Below are positions 46,090 through 58,857 of a DNA stretch of 64,000 bases, piece after piece. How positions within the stretch are numbered: position 1 is the stretch's first letter; every line of letters starts with the position of its first letter. Position numbers and translations under genes: made by a program. The DNA is from Bolinopsis microptera (Eukaryota; Ctenophora; Tentaculata; Lobata; Bolinopsidae). The stretch lies in the NCBI RefSeq assembly GCF_026151205.1, contig NC_087073.1:16635837-16699836 (forward strand). The letters are read 5' to 3'. The notes beneath the pieces are model-generated. The model was not told the origin of the DNA. It worked only from the letters and a program-made list of their open reading frames with translations, and did no database searches.

Positions 46090-49000
46090 GGACACGTTCA
46101 TTGAAGTTTGAGGATATTGGTAAATATTAGTGACCCTTCTGAATGGCACGATGATGTAAAATGTGTCACACTATGAAACTATATAAACCCTCTAACCCTA
46201 AGATAATCGTTTCATCCTCTAGATAAACTTTGTCACATAACGATATCTTTATCAGACGATAAGATATCGCTTAAATGCGGCCGGCAGTGAGTTGTAAACT
46301 TTGTCACACTATAAAAACGTGACGGAGTTTATATGGACCCCTTGTTGCCGTGTTTGACCAAATTTTCGAATTTCCAAATCATAGAATAGCTGTATATGAC
46401 TATTATCTACATATTTAGCGACTTTTTTCCTTAAATGGTAGCACCATGTAAACTCCGTCACACATTTAAGAAATTTATATGAGGGATGTTTATGACATCC
46501 TGACAAGAAATGCCGAATAGTCTAGCATTATTTTGTGAGCTGAATGTGTTTGGAATTGTTCACATATTTCATTGTTATAGGCAAATACAAATACAGAAGG
46601 CAGAAATAGGTAAATTTAGTCACATAAATTTGTATGATATCTCAACATCATGTGTGAAATTGAGTAAATATTAGTATACCAACTTAAACACCCTATATTA
46701 CGTACTATGGATCAATTAACAATATTTCAACCATACGCCGGTCATATAAATTATTATATGGCAGTGATATGTTAACATTGGATAAATTTCAACACCTGAA
46801 CAGGGTAAAAATTTGTAAATTTCGTCACAAAAAAAAATTATAACTTTATTTGCTCCGTGTTGGCAAAATAACTAATTTATCGACATAGTGATGGTGATAA
46901 AGTAACATTATATACTAATTGAGACCGTATGATTCTTCAAAATAGGGGCAAGAAATGTAAATTTCGTCACATCAGCCATTGCATTAGTTAGATAGATTTT
47001 CTTTCATATCAACTGCCCTTATTATAGTTGGAATGGATTTATACAGGAAATATAGAAACCCATGCCCATTTTTCATCACATTGAAATTATACTGTTGGGG
47101 CAGGAAAAGTAAATTTCGTCACATTTCGGTAAATTAGTGATATCAAACTCAGCATTGTTAAACTTGAGTTCTGATTTGCTGAAAAATAACCTACCAATAA
47201 TTCCTGGAAGAATATTGAATTCTAATCGGGGTATGGTTCTTCAAAATAGGGTCAAGAAATGTAAATTACGTCACATACGTCATTTTAAAATTTAGATACA
47301 TTTTCTTTCACATCAACAGTCCTAATTATAGTTTGAAATGATTAATTCAGAGATAAAGGAAATATAGAAACCCATGCCCATTTTTCATCACATTGAAATT
47401 ATACTTTTGGGGCAGGAAAAGTGAATTTCGTCACATTTCGGTAACTTAGTATAATTAAACTCAGAATTGTCAAACTTCAGTTCTGATGATCTGCTGAATA
47501 ATAACCTACTAATAATTCCTGGAAGAATATTGAATTCTAATCGGGGTATGGTTCTTCAAAATAGGGTCAAGAAATGTAAATTTTGTCACGTCATACGTCA
47601 TTGTAAAATTTAGATACACTTTCTTTCACATCAGCAGTCCTAATTATAGTTTGAAATGATTAATTCAGAGATAAGGAAATATAGAAACCCATGCCCATTT
47701 GTCATCACATTGAAATTATACTGTTGGGGCAGGAAAAGTGAATTTCGTCACATTTCGGTAACTTAGTAAAATTAAACTCAGAATTGTTAAACTTGAGTTC
47801 TGATTTGCTGAATAATAACCTACTAATAATTCCTGGAAGAATATTGAATTCTAATCAAGGCTTGTTTCTTCAAAATAGGGTCAAGAAATGTAAATTTCGT
47901 CACATCAGCCATTGCATTAGTTAAATAGATTTTCTTTCATATCAACTGCCCTTATTATTATTGTGACAATTTTTACATCAACTGCCCTTAACTTGAATCA
48001 GCTCTATCCGTGCATCGTCCTTATATACAGTTTTCCCGCCTTCCAAACCAAAATCAGATATAAATGTTTTCGGCAATTCACCCAAAATTTTAAATTCCAT
48101 ATAATGTGACAGAATTTACATCATTTCCCAATAAGTGCATGTATTTGCTAACTTTTCAAAACAACATATTTTAGGGCTATGATTGGTAGAAGAACCATCA
48201 AATAATGAGTTGAAAGGGTTTTGAGGACACCTCACAGTAGAAAAGAGGTATCGTATAACGTATTCTGAGTGTGACAAAGTTTACGAAATATTGCCTTAAA
48301 ACCGTTCGATCCCTGCCCTTTAGCCAAATGTTGTATCATAATTGTTAGAATGACCTAATCTACTATATTTTAAACCAAAAAATGCTAATTGGGCAGCTAT
48401 GGTTAACACAGTCACAAAAATGTGACATGTTTTACATTATAGTGCCTAAAAACAATAAATTGTATTTCTGAGCCGTGTATATGGAAGTATGGGTCACGTG
48501 GCTAATGTCCAGAACTTCTGAACACGCTATTTTTTTTGGTTTACCAATATCCTTAAACTTCAACATGAACGTGTCCATTTACGATTTCGTATCATTTTGT
48601 GACGATGTTTACATCAACTGCCCTATACTTCAATCAACTGTATCCGTGTATCGTCCTCATATAGAGTTTTCCCGCCTTCCAAACCAAAATCAGGTATAAA
48701 TGATTTCGGCAATTCACCCAGAATTTCAAATTCCATATAATGTGACAGAATTTACATCTTTTCCCAATAGCCAAGTGCATGTATTTGTTAACTTTTCAAA
48801 ACAACATATTTTAGGGCTATGATTGGCAGAAGAACTATCAAATAATGAGTTGAAAGGGTTTTGAGGACACCTCACAGTAGAAAAGAGGTCTCGTATTCTG
48901 AGTGTGACAAAGTTTACGAAATGTTGCCTTAAAGCCGTTCGATCACTGCCCTTTAGGCCTACATTGTATCATAATTGTTAGATTGACCTAATCTACTATA

Positions 49001-49250
49001 TTTTAGACCAAAAAATGCTAATTGGGCAGCTATGGTAAACAATGTCACAAAAATGTGACATTTTTTACATAACAGTGCCTAAAAGCAATACATTTTATTT
49101 TTGAGCAGTGCATATGGGAGTATGGGTCACGTGGCTAATGTTCAAAACTTATGAACACGCTAGATTAATATATGTTAAAATTAAACCACTATCGTCAAAA
49201 ACGCTGTTTTAGAAATTTACCAATTTCCTCAAACTTCAATGAACGTGTCC
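46090..49250. mobile_element. Foldback-like element built from a symmetric array of a 15-bp motif
   Basis: The left end GGACACGTTCATTGAAGTTT (46090 on) and the right end AAACTTCAATGAACGTGTCC (to 49250) are inverted repeats, with TTAT on both outer sides (46086-46089 and 49251-49254) as a likely target-site duplication. Inside are about 20 copies of a degenerate motif GTAAATTTCGTCACA. In the left half nearly all face one way (46.16-47.90 kb); in the right half they face the other way as TGTGACAGAATTTAC (47.96-49.06 kb). Spacing is mostly 140-165 bp. The left half also has about four tandem units of 305-315 bp, and the right half two units of about 636 bp, the inner one ending in another copy of the terminal sequence (about 48538-48575). 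No long frame was found, so the element is non-autonomous. The family is unknown to me. Confidence 0.8.
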
Positions 49251-49385
49251 TTATACTATAGATAGTATGGTATGAGTTTAAAAGAACAAAAACCACCAAA
49301 TTAAAAAGTAACGACACGCGCCAAATATATTCCCCTTACACAGTACAGTAAGCTTTATGGATTCTAAACATCAAGACTTTAATTC

Positions 49386-50540
49386 TCAAGTACTCACGTT
49401 CTTTAATAAACTTCTTACGTAATCAGTTTGACTGATATCTAATACATGAACCTCTTCACCCTTAACCTCAACCTTGACATCAACTGAATCAACCGGAAAA
49501 CAGAAGATAGTGTCACCCTGCTTCTTTCTGAACACTGACCGTGGATCAGCGGAGATAATATCAATGATACTCTGCTTTAATTCATCCGCACTTCTGAAGA
49601 ATCTCAAACAGTCACTTTTTTTAACACTTCGATTTGACAATATCTTATTTCCATCCGGAGCATATTTCAACATTGCCAAGACACAATCTGCATGGTGTGA
49701 GAAGATGACAGTTTTATCTATTGTTGGAATATTGTTGATCCAGGGTGCTGAAGTCGACGGTACGGAGGGTGTATCGTATACTGAAATGTAAGGCTTGACG
49801 TCCAGAACAGGGGTGCCATCTGAAATATGAAACTTTATAACTCCAAATTGTGAACAATAATGTGAGTTTGCATACTCAATTTAGTACCTGCAAGTTATTT
49901 TATCATGGTTCATACAACTGCAGTGTTTACTCGTTAACGTTATCGTTGATTAAATCGTTGTAAAGAACTCACCAATAAGATCAACCCCTGACAAAAACAT
50001 GGTCCCACCAGATATACTGTCAAGTTTAACCAAACTCATACCAATATTGTTGGGTCTGTGAGGAGATCTGCTGGCAAAAACTCCAACTTTTGTACCATTT
50101 AGCCGAGGTGGGGAGATTTTAGCTTTTGCAACATAGATCCCATTGTCATGAAACAGAAATAACAACCAGACGTGAGAAAACTGGGATAAACTGTCCAAAG
50201 AATGTTCAGGATTGTTAAAACAATTTATAGTCAGTGTTCCACGGGCATAAGGACAGATTCCTGGCTGCCTGGGGGTACCGTTTTTGGTTAAAAAACAACT
50301 CCTAAAGATTCCAATACTCTTGAAATTATCTGAATTATAATCAACATCTGAACAAAGTTTCCTTTTCATAGCAGTGGGCTGTGGTTCACTTATTTGTGTA
50401 TTCAATACATTCTTGATTTCATTTAGAGATCTTTCAAATTCAGAGAAGAATTGCGAGCAATCTTCTTTTAATGTCTTGAGAGAGGATTTAAGAAGCTGTG
50501 TATCTTGCTTTATCTGATTTAGAGCGGTGATTTCAGACAT
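49386..50540 (-). CDS. TRMO: TRMO, tRNA (adenine-N6)-methyltransferase (TsaA-like)
   Basis: Two exons: 49973-50540 and 49386-49819, phase 1 junction, giving 333 residues (human TRMO about 441). After an N-terminal coiled-coil-like helix, the TsaA/YaeB barrel shows SIGIFRSCFLTKNGTPRQPG, FSHVWLLFLFH and the signature SRSPHRPNNIGMSLVKLDSI, with the LSGVDLIG / DGTPVLDVKPYI junction across the intron. The C-terminal part has ADPRSVFRKK as in other TRMOs. TRMO adds the N6-methyl of m6t6A37 in certain tRNAs using SAM. The last codons read AAT GTG AGT ACT TGA, so the stop follows a donor-like GTGAGT; a further exon is possible but not needed. Confidence 0.93.
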
Positions 50541-50846
50541 TTCCTACCAAACGGGGTTTTAGGATTGAATGTTGGAAATGTTAAAGGGAGGGACAACAAC
50601 GCAGAAAGGTAATCATTATATTATTAGTGAAGAGATGTTGGGATTTTGGTTATGTATGCAAATTATTTTATGCAATGTTATGAATTGTAAAATGGAAAAT
50701 TCAACATTATCAACAATTAACAAGAATATAATCAGGATTCATAGAACCTCGTACATATATACCGATACAAATTCCTTATCAATCAGAAAGATAAAAAACA
50801 AACATTATATATCTAAATCGTTCAAGTAACGTTACTTTTGTCATAA
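50541..50846. other. Short intergenic between TRMO and the RNF213-like gene
   Basis: 306 bp of AT-rich sequence between same-strand genes. It must hold the TRMO promoter. No conserved element is recognised. Confidence 0.5.
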
Positions 50847-53800
50847 TCAGTACTGACTGCTGAAAAGGGACTCTATCAACTTGATACTGTGCTCAACTTT
50901 TAGTTCAAATGAATCAAACTCCAAAATATCGAGCCCTGCCTTTTCACAGAAAAAGTCAAACGCTTCGCCCAACTCCATTCCTCGACAGTTAAAACCCGGG
51001 TAATGGACAATCCATTCTACAATCATCATGTGAAGGGTACGTAAAAACAGACGAGATTTTAAAATATTGTCTGGAATATGCCCAGATTTTTGACATGGAT
51101 GCAACGCAAGAAAATCATCAATACTCCCTATGTACTCCTGGGGTAGATAAAACTTGCCTCCATTTTTAGACAGCTCAAACCAAACATGATGCCAACTAGA
51201 ATACAACAAGTCCCTGTCCAATGATTGTAACTTAAGCTGGCAGATTTCTGATATTTCATTAATTGACAATGTGCTGTAGTCCAAAGAAGATGATATCTGT
51301 ATGGCTATTTCAAGCGATCTAAGAATATCTGGAGACGCTTCAGAAACAGGTTGTGTAGTAGGATAACTTTTTGGTAACTGAGGATAAAAAATACGATTAT
51401 ATAATCATATAGGTACAATGTCACCTAATTACTTACTCGATGTAAATTATGAATAATTGAATATAATTTGATCTTTAATTTGTCTTATTAAGAAAATGTA
51501 GAATTGATACCGATTATTTCGATATGATCACCTGATGATATGTTCCTCTTACCTGTCCTAATATTTTATACCAAGTATCAACATTTTTGAGGGGCTGGAA
51601 TAGAAGTTGAGCGACGGTTGATCCATCTATAGCACATCGGTTCCGAACGTTAAACAGCATGATCAAAGACTCCTCCAAAAGTACGAAATCAAATCCAGAT
51701 CCATTATAAGTATCGTAAGTTACAGCAACCACTTCATGTTTAGCAATAAAGGGCGGTGTCACAAACTTAGTGAGAGTAACAATGTCAATGGTGGGACCTT
51801 TAGCAAGCTGGTTATAAAGCAAAACCAGGTTGTTTATCATAAACCAAGAGCACACTCCAGGACCGGTTTTAGAGGGGAGAAAGTCAGCCAATGTAGAGTC
51901 TGCTGTAAGGATCATGTCCAAGTTCTGTTCCGGAATGTGTATATTATCCACAAGAGATACCATTGACTTAGTTTCCCGCCAAAGATCATTCCACAGTTGA
52001 ATTTGGGATGGACTGAGAAAGTCTTTGAGACAAGTTTGGTGTGCTTCATGCACTGTTATTTTACAGGTAACTCTGCGGAGTGTATCAAAGACAATTTTAA
52101 CGAGATCTGGAAATTGGTACAGAAGGTTCGTGGAAGTTTTGTACTTGATACATTTGGCTACTATTGGATATTTAGAGACACTACCACACTTCCTGAACTC
52201 ATCCTCAAGTAGTATTCCAATTGACTTAGAATCCCTTAAATATTCAGCACAATCTAACGCTCCAGGACCATCCTCAGGGAAGCAGAGACCAAGTGCTTGC
52301 TTGATGTAGTCATCACCTGAGTGGTGGACTAGTTGCCGTCCTTGTGTTATGACATCATCAGCTCCCTCGACTAGGGGAGTTATCATTTCCAGGTATACAT
52401 CTTCTAGTTTGTTTCTGTCAGCTCTCTCCGAATAGTCAAGTTCTATACGGTCTACTTGAGAGAATATGTGCTTAACAGCCGATAAAATCCAAATTTGAGC
52501 GTCTTCGGAGTTTCGTTCCAAAACAGTTTGGATTCCTGTAGGGGAAGATAAAACATATTAATAATCTAAACAACATATTTTAGGTAAATTAAGAAACGTG
52601 TATTAATACTATAACAGATATTTAAAACTATCAGATGGAGTTAAGATTCACAATAATCATGTTATTCTCATTCTTACCACTGAAGTCGTTGTCAAGGCGT
52701 TGTTGCAGGAATGTTGTGACATTATCCTTCTCGTTCAGTCCAAAGATAGTGTCACAGCAGCTGATTTTAGGAGACACTGCTAGGGATGCGTGGACAAGCC
52801 ATCGTAAGAATGATAGTGACAGTGATTTAAGGTTTCTTTCACTATCAATACTGCTGAGAAATCCAACAGGTGGTAGGTTGTAGCCCTAGGAAAAATGGAA
52901 GACTCTCTTACTCTTAATAAGGAAAATGAAGTAGATAGTGCCGCCAATGTATTAGATCTTGATATTTCGATAAATAGAGAGGGGAAGTTTTCTTGTAGAG
53001 TTTATGATAAAAGGGATAAGTTTGGTTTTAAAGTGGTCAAGTTTCAACCTTTGATGAGTAATCAAGCTAGTAGTGTATTATATGGCACGTACTGTTCACA
53101 GGTTGTGAGATATTCTAGGATCTGTAATAACGTTGTTGCCTTTTCTGATAGGGTTTTGAAGTTTACTGATGATTTAATTGAGTTATGTTTTAGACGGGAT
53201 CGTCTTAGTAAAATATACTTATCAGTGGTAAAGAGGCATGGGCTAAAGAATAAGTTTGGTATTGGGTGTGGAAATATATTAATGCCATAGCTTGACCTGT
53301 TGGCATATATTTTTCTAATGTGCGAAATATTTGTCGCACGTGTTGAATTTAGTTTTATAATAACGTTTCAGCGGCGCAAATCGGAGTTTTAGAATTGTGC
53401 GGGAAATTACGCGGGAGATCTATCAGTTTAATTTGGGTCAGTTCGTTTTATGACGTGTCGACTACGTTTACTTAGTATACTTTATCCCTACCGTTTTATT
53501 ACATTTTTACTTTATTTACCTATCACTATACAGTATACATATTTAATCTTAAATTATCATTTTAGTGGAAATATGTAAAAGGGGATCGTTGCTAGCGTCA
53601 AAACTGTTTTAACCCTGCCTTAGTCAGTTGAAAGTCTGATAGCATATGTTCCGTTTGATTTGACCAAACTAATGCCTTTCATTGCTTTATAATGACTAAT
53701 AAACTATTAATTGATGATTGAGTTTTAAAATGAGACAACAAGGACATGGTTCATCATGACACCGACCTTTTCAGAAAACTGATAGCTCTCCAGTCTTCGA

Positions 53801-56800
53801 TTTCCTGTCGAGAGTGTGTGCTTTATGCCACCAATTTCGCTTCCACAGAAACATTTTCCTTTTTCTTGAGGTTCCCCACAGTTATTGATAGCGTAGACAT
53901 GTCCTCCTGCACATTTATACCATGTGTACAATTGGTGTCCTTGAGCTGCGAATCTGTTACAGGGCATAACTATTATCATTAATCCATATAATATTAAAGA
54001 ATCAAAATTTCTAATGATGCACGAGGGCTATCAATCTTTAAGTACAATACTCGAAATTGACAATCAGATTTACTTTTCACCAAGGGTTTCCCTGAATTTT
54101 GAGATCACATCTTCCCTCATTGTCGGCACGAACATATTCTTTATCCTCACAGGAAACTTGTAGATATACTCAAGAAATCTGGTAACAGAATTGGAGGAAT
54201 GAGGTTGTGTAAGGCAACAATAAGTTAGGAATATTGGACCAGCGTTACTTTTCCAGCTTGCTAATGCACATCCAAAGAGTTCACCGGTATCTGCAATGTA
54301 CAAACTGTTAAAGGTTATGAAACACTATCATATGTTTTTAGATACAATTACTTAAAACAAGAACATCAGATTTCATAACAAATATCAGCCAACAAGAATT
54401 TCGACGCGGTTACACCACACACGATCAAATTTCCCTACAATGTAATTGTTCTACTTGTATTGCATCCCAGAGTGGTGTTTGGCGCACGTGATAATCGTTT
54501 ATATTATATTAAGCGTTCAGAACTTGAAATATGTCGCCGTCAATCTGTACGTGGTATGTTTGTAGATCACTTCATATTTTGCGCGGTTTTGTTTCGTGTT
54601 AACAATGCGTATCATGTCACGTCATATTATTGCATCGTATGCCAACTTTATTGACTGTAATAAAATATTTTGTCTCATCTTAGTTAATTTTTGTATCTAA
54701 AATAAACTAATACATTTTGATGCTTACTCGACACATGTAGGGAAAATTAAAAATTTTAATAGCATTATGTGGGTTCATTTAACACCAATAGGTACCTAAG
54801 TTTCGCAATGTTTCCAGCTGGTCAAATTCCAAAGTGCTCTTGATGCATTTCTGATACAGTGTATTTTCTTCCTCACTTATCATCCCGCCTGATGTTTTAT
54901 GTTGAAAATATGATAGCATCACATTGACCGGATCAAACTTGAAAACAGGGTCAGTCTCCAAAATAGCTGGTCTGAAACAATGTTGAGATTAATCTTATTT
55001 CACTTATAACAATACTATTTTTACATCAGGACAGTAGCCAGTAGGTATTTTATACAATTAAGATTATAATTGAAGCAGTATTGAAATAGCTGTTAGCATA
55101 TACCTGGTTGATTGGTAACTGTCTCCAAGTAAGTTAAAATTGTCTGCTGCTTGTTGAATTATAGAATCTTTTTCAAGAATCCAATCAGCATTGTCCTTCA
55201 AATCATTGAGAATAATCAAACCATACTCCTTCACCAAAGATTTTACACACAGAAGTTTGGTGTGAATATCAGAGGATTTATGAACAATATCTGAACAACC
55301 ATTCGAGTTTATCAGTTGAAGCAATTCCTTTGGGTGAGTTTCTATTAATCTTTTGTAAATTATCTTTTTCATGATCGGAATAAAAAAGCAGCTCTCATCA
55401 CATTTTGTGGTAGAAACAAGATCAACCAGCTCCTCAAGACTATGTTTGCCAACAATCTTTTCTGTTAGAATGAAAACTGACATCAGATTAAAAACAGTCA
55501 ATTCATGAGATGCCATGAGCAAATTTTTGGCGATTTTCTTCATCCCAATTTCCCCATTAGTGGCACAATTTAGTCCCTCATCACAGAAAGCAATAAAATC
55601 TCGAGCACCAGAAGCATCCTCCTGGAAAATAGCAAAGAGTGTCGCTAAAATCTTCCTCTGAAAACAAGATGCTTTTTCGTCTTCCAATATATAACTATGC
55701 GCTAAGAAAGGAAGCCTGCAGATTCCTTCCAACTGATTATTCAACGATAAGTAAAATGCTGGTAATCTACACTCCAGAATAACATTGCATAGTACTGGGA
55801 AAGATTCAGATTCTGCTGATATTGTCACACTTTTATTTATGCAACAACAGAGACTTCCTCCCGTGTGTAATATTTTCAGCAAGGTACTGTTCAAAATGGT
55901 TTTTGACTCAATAAAATGGAAGCAGATGAATTCCACCATCTCTAAGATAATAGATCTCTGACAATTATCTAATTTGTTTGGTGAAATACATTCTGTGATG
56001 ACTGAACAGTCAAATTCCCCAGGCTGCAAGGAAGCCACACGAATGAACATATCTTTGACTAAATCATCTTTTATCATAGAACATTTTGACATGATATAAG
56101 TAAGAAAATTGTCATTGAGGTACAAAGGGTCCATTTCGTGTGACCCCAGTTTTCTATCTAAATATAATTTGTGTGTCACACATTTCATCTCAGATGATTT
56201 GGTGGAGTTATGAAACAGAAAAACTTTGACACAGTCTTTCACAAGGCAGGAGAGAGTGTCATTACTTTCGTTTTTGAGCTCCACTGCAAGGAGTTCACAG
56301 CAAAAATTACTTCTCGTACTACCAGGAACTGAAATATAAATTAAACTATTACTGACCAAGAATTTAGAATTTCATTCATCATTTTTGTGAGATATTTAAG
56401 TAGAAAGCAGTTGCACACTATTTTAATTTCTAGAAACTAAACAGTGATATATATTATATGACAGTCAATTCGAAATATTAAGGATTGCTCAAATGATCAG
56501 ACTAAAAATATGAGATTAAAATATACCACTAATTATCATTCAGCTTGAAAAAGTGTTACCTAAGTTTCTGTTGATCTTTGCTAATTGTTGCAAGTGATCA
56601 TACACAAGCCATGAGAAAGGAAAAGAGCATTCAAGCTTCAAAGTTGTCTGTCTACTAGTTAATAAGTTGGCTGTAACAAACCTGTTACATACAAAATTAA
56701 ACATTACCATCCACAAGCTAGAATTACTTAGTAACAGATCACGGTTCCCAGAAAGGCCAAAGCACTCAAAGATTTTCCCAATAATTTGCCAGGACTTATT

Positions 56801-57172
56801 AATGAAATTGTCAAGATTAGATCTGAGAGTAATTTCTGAGGGATGTGATCCTTTATAAGTCACAAGAATACTAGAAAACAGCTGGAGGAAATATGATGAC
56901 GAAGTAATGATTTCCATGTGCAGAAATGGTATGTTGAATCTTTCTGAAAGGATTTGAGTCACACATGGTTGTCTAAGCATATTTCCCCAGCTTTGTAAGA
57001 TTTTTGTTGTACCACATGATTCAGACCATTCACTGTTAAGAAGTTGGCTGTCGATGGATTGATAAAAATCCAGGTACAACTTATGTGTCCTTTTGGCATC
57101 AGTTTCTGCAAAGTGAACATCGTCGAATGTACAAATTCCAAGTTTCAATTTTTTGAGCATGGTTTTCTTCAT
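50847..57172 (-). CDS. RNF213-like protein, C-terminal region with RZ zinc finger
   Basis: Eight exons in consistent phase on the minus strand: 56560-57178, 55104-56328, 54796-54971, 54081-54290, 53767-53969, 52678-52885, 51553-52535 and 50847-51377, about 1,380 residues from the ATG at 57172. The key domain is the RZ finger in the fifth exon: WYKCAGGHVYAINNCGEP, then KCFCGSEIGG, a Cys-His-Cys-Cys site as in RNF213 and ZNFX1. About 570 residues follow it, which matches the C-terminal domain of RNF213 and not ZNFX1. In RNF213 the RZ finger catalyses ubiquitylation of bacterial LPS and needs no RING. I see no RING in the roughly 740 residues before the finger, and no AAA+ modules. An acceptor directly before 57178 (ctctgcag) suggests more 5' exons, or truncation by the transposons upstream. 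Confidence 0.7.
52895..53290 (+). pseudogene. Retroelement reverse-transcriptase C-terminal fragment
   Basis: A 131-residue frame on the plus strand inside an intron of the RNF213-like gene. It contains LDLDISINREGKFSCRVYDK, then SQVVRYSRICNN and CFRRDRLSKIY, a pattern I know from the end of reverse-transcriptase proteins of retroelements common in cnidarian genomes. The class (Penelope-like or other) I cannot settle. The palm motifs are missing, so it is a fragment. It starts only 10 bases beyond an exon of the host gene. Confidence 0.6.
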
Positions 57173-57178
57173 TTTTAA

Positions 57179-58395
57179 CTGCAGAGAAAATGTTTCAATT
57201 TAATGATGCTGTTTATCATCAGGTGAATCAATTAAAATAGAGAAGGAAAAACAAACTTATTAAAACCAGGTAGGGTTGATAGTGTACTTTGAGACATGTC
57301 TACCTTTAAATCATCCTTGAATACTAAATCTACTCAAATTAACGTCAATCATGGTCAGGTTGCCCGGTCATATCAGCCTTGTTCAAAAGTCAGATGGAAG
57401 GGTGGTTATGGAGCCTCAACTTGGACATGCACATAGTACAGGATAAGTAGATAAAGTAGATAGTACTGTTTGTGCCTCGTAATATAAACAGCTTAAAGAA
57501 TCAAAAGGATATAGAAAGTGTTGGAATTTATGCTTTTACAACTTAAAAATGCCATAACTGATGAGCTGTGACATGTTCTGTTACTCATTGCGATGGTAAA
57601 GAGTAGGACGATGTTGGGTTCAGGCAGAATATGTCATTTTATATAATTGTAGTGTGATGCACTAATGGGCTGCACTGCGCATAGCAAATGTTAATCGCAA
57701 CCAATTTTCAAAGCGATGCACTACTGGGCTGCAACGAGCTGTGAGGGATTAACATTGTCAATCAATTTATACAGTTAAGTCAGTGAAACAAATTTTAGTG
57801 AAACAAATTTAAAATTTTATCCTTTATTTTACCATCATAATATAATAATATTTATATGCCTCCGTTTTGAAAGTTTTAAATTTTAATATATTCACATTTC
57901 TATTTATAATTCAATTTTATGTATAAGTCAATAACTGGCAGCCGAAGCCGCGCATTCTTGAAAACAGGATTAACTTGTTTATAGTTATACGACAACGTAA
58001 ATTTAAAACTACCCTGTAAAAAATATCATCTGGTTTTCAGTCTTGTTTCCAGACCTGTCATCTGGTTTCCAGTCTTGTTTCCAGTCTGGAATCCAGGCCT
58101 ATGATCTTGATTCAAGATCACACGCCGCAACAAAATGCGCGCTCGTTGCTTTGTTTATAGTCTTTAAAAACATCTTGCGCCTTACGCGTAATAAACATCC
58201 GACAGAATCCCGCCTTTCACAGTCAAGTTGCCGCTCTTTTGACGAGCGAAGAAACTAGAATGCTTGTTTCCCGCCAACAAAATTCCCGCCAACAATTCCC
58301 GCCAATTTCGTAAAGAAAAAGTTCAAAAGAGTGTACCGGAACATTTTATTATTAGATAAGATAAAAACCAATGATTTAAAGTAGCAAATAAATCT
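57179..58395. other. Region upstream of the RNF213-like gene, with E2F-like sites
   Basis: A two-copy repeat 'gatgcacta.tgggctgca' occurs at about 57655 and 57715. From about 58205 to 58310 there are four TCCCGCC motifs, three in a row as 'ttcccgccaa' spaced about 15 bp. That matches the E2F consensus core. No gene is recognised. Confidence 0.4.
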
Positions 58396-58553
58396 TACTG
58401 AAATGTTGCTCTCTGTTCTTCTGATGTAACGATTCTGTACTTCCTAATCAAACACTCGATACAGGACGTAATCACCGTCGAGAGAGGGATCTTTACATTA
58501 CGATAACGATTGAGACGATCACTTGAGATGGTTCCTTCAACTTGATCTGCATT
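58396..58553 (-). CDS. Terminal exon of an unidentified minus-strand gene (partial)
   Basis: After an acceptor (ttgctgcag) at 58554 an open frame reads NADQVEGTISSDRLNRYRNV, then KIPLSTVITSCIECLIRKYR, and meets TAA at 58396-58398. The sequence looks like real protein but I do not recognise it. Splicing at CATTTCA/GTAAGA instead would end in phase 2, which does not fit the phase-0 start of the next exon at 57178, so I treat it as the end of a separate gene whose other exons are not found. Confidence 0.4.
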
Positions 58554-58780
58554 CTGCAGCAATTGAATATTTTAAAAGTAAAACAATACTGCGATCCAAT
58601 CATCTGTTATAAATTTGTATTTGAGAATAAGTTACCAAGTTCTTATTACTAAAGTTGATTTGATTTAGAATTATCTGAAATATTAAGTTAAAGTGTCAAA
58701 AAGAAATAAGTAAAACACCAAGGATCAAGGTAGCCTAGTTATATTGAAATGTATTTGTATCGATGACTTATCAATATTCA

Positions 58781-58857
58781 AAACGCAATGTCACGTCTAT
58801 TAACGTTTATATATATTTATATTATATATAAACGTTAATAGACGTGACATTGCGTTT
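58781..58857. repeat. Perfect inverted repeat (34-nt arms, short loop)
   Basis: AAACGCAATGTCACGTCTAT and its continuation to about 58814 is followed, after about 8-9 AT bases, by the exact reverse complement ending at 58857. The RNA or single strand would form a long hairpin. It could be a tiny MITE or a stalled replication palindrome. Confidence 0.9.

Noticed and set aside
58399-58553. First exon of the RNF213-like gene
   Set aside because: Using its GTAAGA donor leaves phase 2, whereas the next exon at 57178 needs phase 0; the frame instead meets its own TAA at 58396.
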